Positions 20,915 through 28,792 of a stretch of DNA of 64,000 nucleotides are shown here, in pieces (position 1 is the first letter of the stretch; every line of letters begins with the position of its first letter). Made by a program: the position numbers and the translations under genes. Source of the DNA: Caulochytrium protostelioides (taxonomy: Eukaryota; Chytridiomycota; Caulochytriomycetes; Caulochytriales; Caulochytriaceae); contig ML014193.1 in the NCBI GenBank assembly GCA_003615045.1, forward strand, positions 1 to 64,000, read 5' to 3'. The notes under the pieces were generated by a model. That model was not told where the DNA came from. It saw only the letters and a list, made by a program, of their open reading frames with translations, and did not search any database.

Positions 20915-22162
20915 TTAGCCCTTCACCGCGGTGGCCTTGGCCGTGGGCTCAGTGCTCGCGAGGACCTTGGCCACCGCGTCCTTCGCCGTCTTGTCGGCAA
21001 AGTCGTAGTCCGTGTAGCCCTTGGGGTCGTTCACCAAGTAGAAAGTCTCGCGGTGGTAGGCGTTGAAGGGCAGCTTGTTGCGGATGCGGTAGACAATATC
21101 CGGGTTGGAGATGTACCAGCGGCCGAACGCGGCGGCATCGATGCCACGGGACCTAACGGCGTCGACGGCGCGCTGCGGCGTATAGCCTCCGCACCCGATG
21201 ATCACACCCTTCGGGTAGTAGTGCTCGCGCAGGGTCTCGAGCGATAATGGCAGCGTGTTGCCTTCGTGCGGCTGGGGGTGGCCGGGAACCGGCTCGACGA
21301 GGTGGATGTAGGCGAGGTTGAGGGGCGCGACGCGCTGCATGAAGGTACCGTACGTCTTGATGCGGTCGGCGTCGTCGATGTCGCCAAAGACGCCGAAGGG
21401 CGACAACCGCAGACCCGTGCGGTCGGCGCCAACCGCGCGGACGACGCCCTCGACCACCTGGTAGGGGAACCGCATGCGGTTCTCGAGGTCGGGCCCGCCG
21501 AACTCGTCGTCGCGTTGGTTCACAAACGACGCGAGGTGCTGGTCCAGGATATATCCGTTCGCATTGTGAATCTCCACGAGATCGAAGTTCGCAATGTTGA
21601 TGGCGCGCTTGGCCGCGTCGACGTAGCGCTGCACGAGGTCGGGGTACTCGTCGTGCTCGATAGCGCGCGGGGCGGGGTGGCCCTCGGCCTGGATGGCGGA
21701 CGGCGCGATCGGCGTCTGGTCGCCGTTGGCCTCGCGCGAGGCCTGGCGGCCGCACTGCCACAGCTGGCAGGCAATGACGCCGCCGCGGGCGTGGACGGCG
21801 TCGGTGACGCGCTTCCAGCCGTGGGCGGCCTCGTCGGTGTCGATGGCGCCGCAGGCGTGGTGAGAGCGGCCGATGCGGTCGATGGGCGCCGCCTCAGCGA
21901 TGATGAGGCCACCGTCGGTCGCGCGCTGCGCGTAGTACTCAGCCATCAGCGCGTTAGGGATACCGTTGGGCCCGTCCGCGCGAAGCCGCGTGAGCGGCGC
22001 CATCACGATGCGGTGCTTCAACTGGAATCTGCCGATCGTCAGCGGCTGGAAGAGCGGACTGGGGTCGTCGGCCGGGTCGGGCAGGCCCTGGCTCGGCTCA
22101 AGAAGTTTGTTCGACATGGTGACTGTTGATTCTTTGTGTTGTGATGAAGAAGGGGAAGCCAT
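20915..22162 (-). CDS. Old Yellow Enzyme family NADH:flavin oxidoreductase / ene-reductase
   Basis: 415 residues from ATG 22162. A second start at 22117 (ACCATG, giving MSNKLLEPS) would make 400 residues, nearer the usual OYE length. It is an FMN TIM barrel: PLFQPLTIG at the N-terminus, MAPLTR with the FMN-tuning Thr (T58), the substrate-binding pair H199 and N202 plus proton donor Y204 in EIHNANGYILDQHL, then VNQRDDEFGGPDLENR and, near the C-terminus, the FMN phosphate region GCGGYT and AFGRWYISNPD. The usual QLWH is QLWQ here. These enzymes reduce activated C=C bonds using NADPH. The physiological substrate is not predictable. Confidence 0.93.
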   Translation of the reverse strand: MASPSSSQHKESTVTMSNKLLEPSQGLPDPADDPSPLFQPLTIGRFQLKHRIVMAPLTRLRADGPNGIPNALMAEYYAQRATDGGLIIAEAAPIDRIGRSHHACGAIDTDEAAHGWKRVTDAVHARGGVIACQLWQCGRQASREANGDQTPIAPSAIQAEGHPAPRAIEHDEYPDLVQRYVDAAKRAINIANFDLVEIHNANGYILDQHLASFVNQRDDEFGGPDLENRMRFPYQVVEGVVRAVGADRTGLRLSPFGVFGDIDDADRIKTYGTFMQRVAPLNLAYIHLVEPVPGHPQPHEGNTLPLSLETLREHYYPKGVIIGCGGYTPQRAVDAVRSRGIDAAAFGRWYISNPDIVYRIRNKLPFNAYHRETFYLVNDPKGYTDYDFADKTAKDAVAKVLASTEPTAKATAVKG

Positions 22163-22343
22163 GTGTTAAGAGTCAAGAAGTGTCGCAGTGAGGTGCTAAT
22201 GAGAGAGGGGTGAGAGACGTGCAGTGTCGTTGGATTTGAGGTGGTATGGATCTTGATGTGGTCTCTCCAATAGCGCGACGACATGTCTCCTCGTTGATTG
22301 GGAGGGGCCATGACGTCGTTCACGAGCCAGGGGATCCGCCCTC

Positions 22344-22351
22344 TTTTTATA
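22344..22351 (-). promoter_or_regulatory. TATA box of the OYE gene
   Basis: The minus strand reads TATAAAAA (within GGTATAAAAAGAGGG), about 185 bases upstream of ATG 22162. Confidence 0.65.
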
Positions 22352-23057
22352 CCCCACCCGCGCGCGCGCCCTCGGTCCGAAGTCATCCGATCCCGCGATC
22401 CACGCGCTGCGACATGACATGCAGCCGCCGGTAGCTGATCGCTCATCGTCCATTGCCCATCGCCGATGGCTGACGAATGACGCGACCATGGGACGTCTCC
22501 CTCGTCGGATCGGTTGTCTCCGTGGGTTGTCGCGGTCTCGTCATCGCGCCTCACTTCGGGATGACAAATCGAAGATATCGTAGAATCCTCAGGAAAGCGA
22601 GGAGGAAAAAGGAAGAGGGCCTTGCATCGCCATCGCCATCGCCATCGCCATTGCCATCGCCCTCGCCATCGCCATCATTATCGACATCCGCCGACACTGC
22701 TGGCGAGCGGCGGCACGACCCACCAGGCGCTCGGCGATGGCCACCGCCTCCCGGCAACAACAAGGACCAAGGACCTCGCGCCGGGATCGGTGTGCTGTCG
22801 GTCCCCGCGATCCCCAGCCGCGTCACGACACCGCCGTCGGAGCCGCCACCGCCACCACGCGACCCCGCCAACCATTGTCGCCCGACTCGGCCCGAACCCT
22901 CGGCGTTCGGGTAAACTCGGAAAGGCGAAGGGAACACGGCGCCGTGCCGCGCTGCGCCGCGTGGCCTAACGCCCCGGCCCCCTGGTCGTCGGGATACTGG
23001 CCGGCCCCCGGGGCAGGAGGAACCAGCGCGCGGCGCGGCGCGGCCCGGTGAAGCGCA
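22352..23057. other. Intergenic region with CATCGC microsatellite
   Basis: OYE upstream region plus the 3' flank of the convergently oriented gene on the right. A CATCGC hexamer array lies at about 22624-22677. No gene is supported, although Pro/Arg-rich frames occur on both strands. Confidence 0.5.
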
Positions 23058-24245
23058 TCAATGCTTAGAAATCAAGAGCTCGACTCGGCCGCGGGACAGC
23101 GGCAGACGCAGCAGGACGCCCTGGTCCGCGGCGCGGCGCTGCTTGGAGGCCATCTTGCGCCGGTGCCACGCGGCGCGCTCCGGCGTCTCCCAGCTGCCGC
23201 CCGCGGTGGTCCCCGTGGTCGCCCAGACGACGGCGGCGGGCGGAAGGACGAGCAGCCGCGCGCCGCGGATGGGCAGGCGGAGGTGCTGGTGGAGTGCAAC
23301 GACGGCGACTTCCTCGACGCCGCCCTCGCACGCCGTCCCGTCCGGCAGGGCGAGGCCTTCCGAGACCCCGAGAAACCCCGTCCGCTGCAGCGCCGCCAGG
23401 TGCCAGAGCGCACACGTGTTCCACGGGCACGTGGTTCCGCTCAAAGGCCGCTCCGACGTTTCCGTTTCCGTTTCCGATGCCGGCGGGGCCATGTTTTGAT
23501 TATCAACATCAACATCAGCATCGGCATCGGCATCGGCATCGATGGGCTCATCGGCATCGGCACCGGCACCGACGGCGGCGGCGGCGGCGGCGGCATCCGC
23601 GGCGGCCTCGGCAGCCTCTTCGGTCGCTGGCGCCGCCGCGACGGGATCGTCGTCCAGGGTATGACCTTCGAGTGCGGGACCGACAACGAGGATCCCGGGC
23701 TGCGCCGCGTGCCGGCACAGCGTCGCGAGCGCCGACGCCTGCAGCGTGACTTCCACCGAGATGAACAGCACATGCGTCGCGACGGCTGGCGACGGGTCCG
23801 GCAGGCCGCAGGCTCCGCCATCGCCTCGCGGCACCGGCGTCTGGCGCGCGGCGACGAGCAACGCATTGAGAGCGGGGACAAAAGCGCCCCACGGCGCGAC
23901 GGCGACGAGCCGCACGAGGGCTTTTCCAGGCGGCGGCGGCAGCGACGGCGTCGCCTCGGCCGCCGCGTCCGTCGCCACGTGCAGGCCATGTGCCTCAGCG
24001 CCGTCGGCACGCAGCGCCGCCAGCAGCCCTGCGGCGAGGGCGGGATCGTGGGCGGGATAGGCCACGAGCACCGCGCGGAGGCCCGTGGCGCCGACGAGGG
24101 TCTGGACGGCGCGCGCCGTCTTGGCGCACAGCTGCGCGCAGGCCTGGCGGCGCTCAGCGCTGGCGGCGGCGCTCGCGGCGGCGCCCGGCGGCGGGTGGTA
24201 CGTGCGGTGGACACGCAGCGCCGCGATCACGCGAACATCCGCCAT
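23058..24245 (-). CDS. Conserved-looking protein, possible glycosyltransferase-like (GT-A) fold
   Basis: 395 residues from ATG 24245. The pattern suggests a nucleotide-sugar-transferase-like fold: an alternating strand-helix N-terminal half, VPALNALLVAA, then HVLFISVEVTLQASAL (the position where GT-A folds have a D-x-D-type strand end), GILVVGPALEGHTL, and a later block PLSGTTCPWNTCALWHL ... RTGFLGVSEGL with GGVEEVAVVALHQHL. No true DxD motif is seen. An acidic/Ala insertion near 205-250 (alternating Asp-Ala) is encoded by a GCATCG-type hexamer repeat. I cannot name the family with confidence. It is divergent from the ATG15 gene, sharing a 700-base upstream region. Confidence 0.7.
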   Translation of the reverse strand: MADVRVIAALRVHRTYHPPPGAAASAAASAERRQACAQLCAKTARAVQTLVGATGLRAVLVAYPAHDPALAAGLLAALRADGAEAHGLHVATDAAAEATPSLPPPPGKALVRLVAVAPWGAFVPALNALLVAARQTPVPRGDGGACGLPDPSPAVATHVLFISVEVTLQASALATLCRHAAQPGILVVGPALEGHTLDDDPVAAAPATEEAAEAAADAAAAAAAVGAGADADEPIDADADADADVDVDNQNMAPPASETETETSERPLSGTTCPWNTCALWHLAALQRTGFLGVSEGLALPDGTACEGGVEEVAVVALHQHLRLPIRGARLLVLPPAAVVWATTGTTAGGSWETPERAAWHRRKMASKQRRAADQGVLLRLPLSRGRVELLISKH

Positions 24246-24942
24246 CGTGGCCTTGCTGGAGGGTGCCGTGGTACCGAGGAGCGCAGAGCCCGTGACCGCT
24301 GTCGCACGCGTCCCACGCTACGGCCGTATTCCGTGCCACCCACTCCCTATACGAGGTATAGGGGGTCTCCGCCGTATCTGCAGGATCCGCCGTATCCGCA
24401 GGATCCGCAGGATCCGCAGGATCCGCAGGATACTCTGTGTATCCAGGAAAAAAGGGGTCGATTGTGTCGATCGTCATGGCGCGTGGAATGAAAGACATCG
24501 CTCGACGCCGACGAAGGGTCCTGCGTGGCGCTCCCGGCGGTGGGTGCGCCCTCAACAAGCCTACGGCGCGACCCCCGCGACGGCGGCGGCGCCGCCGCTA
24601 AGCCACACGCCGGGCCGGGCCAAAACGATGAGATCGAGCACCCGAGAGGATCAACCCAGCCGCCCTCTGCTTGATGCTTATCACCACGTGGCTCAACCGG
24701 GACCGCATTCTGGATGGCGAGACACCGTCCTACCGCGACGTGGACCGAAGCACGTAGAGATGCGCAGGATGAGGGGGGAGATCGGCGGTCCGTGGTCGGC
24801 ACTTCTGGCATCGGGTCCGCAGCCTTCGACTCAGCTCCGTTCCGCCCGCTTCAGTATCACCATCAAGCGCTGGATCGTATCACCTGATCGCTCGAAACCA
24901 ATCACCGAAAGCCCCTCTCTCATCGTTCGGCTTCTATCCGCG
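24246..24942. other. Divergent promoter region with a 9-bp minisatellite
   Basis: Separates the minus-strand gene starting at 24245 from ATG15 starting at 24943. It contains a 9-base tandem array (24371-24432). No obvious TATA box on either strand. Confidence 0.5.
24371..24432. repeat. 9-bp minisatellite (GGATCCGCA units)
   Basis: About seven consecutive 9-base units; the last four to five are near-identical GGATCCGCA, earlier ones are GTATCTGCA, GGATCCGCC and GTATCCGCA. Each perfect unit holds the palindrome GGATCC. Confidence 0.85.
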
Positions 24943-26820
24943 ATGGCCGACACCAAAGCCGATCTCGGCTCCTTAGGCGCGTCCGGCCGCTCGGCGCCCC
25001 GGCGGCCGCCGTCCGCGCTAGCATCGCCGAGCCGCAGCCACCACCGCTGGCGGCACGGCGTCGCCGTCCTGGCGTTTCTCATGGCGGCGGGCGTCTTGAT
25101 CGCCATGCGCGGCCGCCACAGCGGTGACGGCTTTCTGGCATCGATGCGGTCGCCGTCCAAATCGCTGTGGGCCGCTGTCTCGTCGTCTTCGGCTTCGTCC
25201 TCGCCCTCATCTTCGTCTGCATCTTCGTCTGCATCGTCAGTATCATCGGCATCATCGTCGACAGGAGGAGCACGGACGCTCCAGCTGCAGCTGCGCCACA
25301 GCTACCGGTTGGGCCGCGACGCCCGCGGCGTGCCCTATGTGCAGCGCCATACGTTCAGCCACCCGACGCACGTGCGGCGGGAGGCCGCCGCCCGCGCCGG
25401 CACCGACTTCGTGGCGCAGCACGTGCCCGACCTGCCCGTGTTCGAGGTGAAAGCGCGGCCGGGCGCCGTCTACCAATGGCGTCACCATGCCCAGCAGCCG
25501 CCGCCCCCGGCCGCGGCCGCGGCCGCCGCGCCGGAAGCTGCGACGGCGCCGCGCCAGACGACGGTGGACCCGATGGACGCGACCGTCTTTCTCAACGATC
25601 TCACCGACCCGGTCCCGCCGCAGTATGGCGCGAACGGCGTGCCCGTCGCCGGGCATGCGCAGCTCCTGCCGGACCATACGGACCCCGCCACCGTGCTCGC
25701 GCTCGCACAGATGACCAAGAACTCGTACCTCAACGCGGCCGTCGACGATGGCGCGCAGCAGAACGGCGGCGACACGGGCTGGCTCGACATCCCGGGCTGG
25801 AACCTGACGGACCGGTTCGGCTGGGACAGCGACGGCATCCGCGGGTATGTCTTCACGGACCTGGAGGACGACGTGATGGTGATTGCGCTGAAGGGCACGA
25901 GCCTCGCAACGCCGCTGGTCGGCGGCGGGGTCACGAGCCCGCGCGACAAGCTGATGGACAACCTCATGTTCAGCTGCTGCTGCGGGAAAGCCGGGTGGTC
26001 CTGGACCCCCGTCTGCGACTGCGCGCAGGGCGCTGCCCGCGATAAACAGTGCAACGTCACGTGCCTCCACGACGCGACCAACACCGGCGGCTCCTACTAC
26101 AACCTGGCCCAGACCATCTTCCTCGCCGTCAAGGCCGACTACCCGCACCGCTACGCGATCTGGATGGCCGGCCACTCGCTCGGCGGCGCGCTCGCGTCCC
26201 TCACCGCGCTCACGCACGACGTGCCCGCGTTCACCTTCGAGGCCCCGGGCGACCTGCTCTATGCGCAGCGGCTCGCACTGCTCCCGCGGCTGCCGCCGCC
26301 GTCGCCGACGGACCCCCACCCCAACTACGATGCCTTCCTCGCCCGCGTGCCCATCTACCACTTCGGGAACACGCGCGATCCCATCTTCCTCGGCGAATGC
26401 GTCGGCGCGACTTCCAGCTGCTGGTATGCGGGGTATGCGCTCGAGAGCAAGTGCCATGCTGGCAAGGAGTGCCTTTACGATCCAGCCGAAGCCCCGGGGC
26501 TCACCACCACCACCACCACAACCCCCGCCGCCAACGCCGCCTCCGAGACGTCACCCGCAGCACCCGTCGCCTCGATGGCTGACGGGGGCCCCAGCAACGC
26601 CACGGCGCAGGCGCGGCAGCCCCTGAAGCGGTCGCCGTCGTCGCGGCGCGTGTGGACGGACGTGCGATGGCACACGATTGACATGGTGCTCTCGAATATT
26701 CTGACGCGGTGGGACCACGTGGCGCCGTGTGCGGTGCGCCGCGGCTGCACCGACTGCACCGACTGGCAGTTCATCACGCCCGCGACGCTAGCGCCCGCTC
26801 TCTCATCCAAGGCAGCATGA
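24943..26820 (+). CDS. ATG15: Autophagy-related vacuolar lipase Atg15
   Basis: 625 residues from ATG 24943. A single N-terminal membrane anchor lies near 37-56 (VAVLAFLMAAGVLIAM), as in Atg15, which reaches the vacuole through multivesicular bodies as a type II protein. A Ser-rich linker follows, then the class 3 lipase domain with the Atg15 hallmarks: EDDVMVIALKGTSL, DNLMFSCCCGKAGWSW, VCDCAQG, the nucleophile elbow GHSLGGALASL with catalytic S412, FEAPGD, then HFGNTRDPIFLGEC with a probable catalytic Asp, and a C-terminal CTDCTDW. The enzyme is a phospholipase that breaks down autophagic and Cvt body membranes. A Thr/Ala-rich insert lies before the C-terminal CTDC region. The gene is convergent with the Ap4A phosphorylase gene, 69 bases apart. 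Confidence 0.93.
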   Translation: MADTKADLGSLGASGRSAPRRPPSALASPSRSHHRWRHGVAVLAFLMAAGVLIAMRGRHSGDGFLASMRSPSKSLWAAVSSSSASSSPSSSSASSSASSVSSASSSTGGARTLQLQLRHSYRLGRDARGVPYVQRHTFSHPTHVRREAAARAGTDFVAQHVPDLPVFEVKARPGAVYQWRHHAQQPPPPAAAAAAAPEAATAPRQTTVDPMDATVFLNDLTDPVPPQYGANGVPVAGHAQLLPDHTDPATVLALAQMTKNSYLNAAVDDGAQQNGGDTGWLDIPGWNLTDRFGWDSDGIRGYVFTDLEDDVMVIALKGTSLATPLVGGGVTSPRDKLMDNLMFSCCCGKAGWSWTPVCDCAQGAARDKQCNVTCLHDATNTGGSYYNLAQTIFLAVKADYPHRYAIWMAGHSLGGALASLTALTHDVPAFTFEAPGDLLYAQRLALLPRLPPPSPTDPHPNYDAFLARVPIYHFGNTRDPIFLGECVGATSSCWYAGYALESKCHAGKECLYDPAEAPGLTTTTTTTPAANAASETSPAAPVASMADGGPSNATAQARQPLKRSPSSRRVWTDVRWHTIDMVLSNILTRWDHVAPCAVRRGCTDCTDWQFITPATLAPALSSKAA

Positions 26821-26889
26821 AAAGCCACCTGAATCGCCACCGAATCTATTATAATGGCACCGTGTCTCCGCGTCAGCGAGTGGTCGTCT

Positions 26890-28218
26890 TCAGGGAGCGT
26901 GGTGGGTCGCTGATTCGCGCCGCGCCGCGCCGCCACACCCATCGGTCTCAGGGGGAAGGGTGACGGCCGACGGCGTCGCTTGGAGCTCGGCGAGCTCCGT
27001 CTCGATGGCGGTCGGCACGCCGACCTCGGTGAGGACCCGGAAAATGCCGAGCGACGCGAGCGTCGCACACGCCGCGGGCTCCTTCCCGAGCAGCATCCCC
27101 GCGAACCCGAGCGCATTGACGCCGAACCGGTGCGGCGCGCGCGTGTGCGACGCGCGCCGCGGCGCCACCAGCAGCACGTGCCGCGTCATGACCACGTTGT
27201 AGCTCAGCGCCTCGCCGGCCCGCCGCGCCTGCGCCCACGCGGGCAGCGCGGCGGGCGGCGGCAGCGCGCGGGCGAGGGCCGCGACGTAGGCGTCGACGTC
27301 GGCCGTGATGCCGGCGACGGCCGCTGCATACGCCGCGCCCAGGTCCAGCGTCGCGGCCGGCGGCGGCGGCGTCGTGGCGCCGTCGCATGGACCGGGCAGC
27401 CGCACGACGCGGTGCACGAAGGGCAGCGTCGCGAACGTGATCGGCGCCGGCGTCGTCGCCGTCGCGGCGCGGGACCACGCGGCGGCCGCGGCCGCATCGT
27501 GCGTGAGGCCGTGCGCGATCCACTGCAGCAGCGGCAGCGCTGTGGACGGGATGGCGGCGTCGGAGGGCGTCGTCGCGCCGTTGGAGGGCGCCGTCGCCCA
27601 CGGCGCGTCCGCGGCGAGATGACGGTCGTCGGCGGTATCGCCCGCGAGGAAGGGCATGATCTGCACGTGCTGGTGGAGCACGCTGGCGCCGCTGCGCCAC
27701 CCCGCGTTGTAGAAGGCGACGGCATCGCCCTCGCGCGGCCACAGCGCCAGCAGCTGCGTCACGAGCCGCAGCGCCGCGCTCGAGAGCGGCTCGCCCTGCG
27801 TCGCGTACGTCGACCGCGTCAACAGCACGTGGCCCGGCGTCACGCAGTACTTGTTGAGCACGAGGTTCCACTCGTCGAACGACGCCACGAGGCTCGCGGG
27901 GTCGGGCGGGAGGAACGGCGACGGCGTTTCGCCCGGGCGGCTCTGCGCCGTGAACCCGCCGACCGGCTTGGAGCCCAGCGACGGGCACAGCCGCACCTGG
28001 AAGCGCGGCGCCGTCGCCGTCGCCGTCGTCGCTGCCGGATGCCACGTGGCGGTGGACGGGTAGAAGAGGACGGCGCCCGCGGCGCGCGCTCGCTGTGTCA
28101 CGTCGCGGATCTGCTGCCGCAGCGCGGGCGTCACCTGCGCCGCCATCGTGCTGCCATCGGTCGCGGGTGTCGATGTCGATGAAGCCAGATCCATCGCGCC
28201 CGCCATGGTCATGACCAT
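26890..28218 (-). CDS. ATP adenylyltransferase / Ap4A phosphorylase (Apa1/Apa2 type)
   Basis: 442 residues if started at ATG 28218. ATG 28206 has the better context (ACCATGG) and would remove four residues. The N-terminal half matches the Apa1/2 family: KPVGGFTAQSRPG, FDEWNLVLNKYCVTPGHVLL, and the HIT-like catalytic motif SVLHQHVQ with H182, H184 and Q186. The C-terminal half has LSYNVVMTRHVLLV and GVNALGFAGMLL, the family's second domain. The enzyme phosphorolyses diadenosine tetraphosphate to ATP and ADP. Low-complexity Ala/Pro inserts separate the two halves. It is divergent from the SET gene. Confidence 0.92.
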   Translation of the reverse strand: MVMTMAGAMDLASSTSTPATDGSTMAAQVTPALRQQIRDVTQRARAAGAVLFYPSTATWHPAATTATATAPRFQVRLCPSLGSKPVGGFTAQSRPGETPSPFLPPDPASLVASFDEWNLVLNKYCVTPGHVLLTRSTYATQGEPLSSAALRLVTQLLALWPREGDAVAFYNAGWRSGASVLHQHVQIMPFLAGDTADDRHLAADAPWATAPSNGATTPSDAAIPSTALPLLQWIAHGLTHDAAAAAAWSRAATATTPAPITFATLPFVHRVVRLPGPCDGATTPPPPAATLDLGAAYAAAVAGITADVDAYVAALARALPPPAALPAWAQARRAGEALSYNVVMTRHVLLVAPRRASHTRAPHRFGVNALGFAGMLLGKEPAACATLASLGIFRVLTEVGVPTAIETELAELQATPSAVTLPPETDGCGGAARRESATHHAP

Positions 28219-28374
28219 GACCTCGGGAGCAGTGACTCGTCTGCGAGAGCGAGGAGGGTGAAACAATAACGGGTGATCCAGGGAGCGGCAGCGGATCAGC
28301 CAGCCATGTCAGACTTGATCAAGGTTTGCCGCTGAAGCGGTTCGAAGATCACATCATGATGGATGAGAACACGG

Positions 28375-28382
28375 TCTTTATA
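28375..28382 (-). promoter_or_regulatory. TATA box of the Ap4A phosphorylase gene
   Basis: The minus strand reads TATAAAGA, about 160 bases upstream of ATG 28218. Confidence 0.6.
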
Positions 28383-28792
28383 TCGCGCCGATGTCGCCCA
28401 CGAGGGCGCGACGGAGGGAGCAACGATCGTGCTCGTCGACGCCACGCGTTCGCATGCGCGTCATTGGGAAATGTGGCGCACTCTCAATTTTGCTGCGTCG
28501 CCGCAGCCTGTGCAGCACCCCGCCGGCGGAGCGGCGCATGAGCGGGGGCCCGAGCGGAGTTTACCAAGACCAGCAAGGCCAGCTAGAACAACGAGCGGGA
28601 ACACCCGAGCGATACCGAGCCGATCGCGGCTGGCGCAGGTTGATTTCACGTCGACGAGAATGATTCATAGCGAGCTCGGACGGTCTGACCCGCAGTATAC
28701 TACGGCCCCCGGTCTCTATCTAGCGTCGCTTCGATTCGCTTCAAGCCGATCGTCCCGGCTTCTCCTGCTGCCAGAACCAGAAACAAACCCCG
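28383..28792. other. Divergent promoter region, Ap4A phosphorylase / SET methyltransferase
   Basis: No gene supported. The TATA box for the left gene flanks it. For the right gene only a weak AGTATACT near 28692 is visible. Confidence 0.4.
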
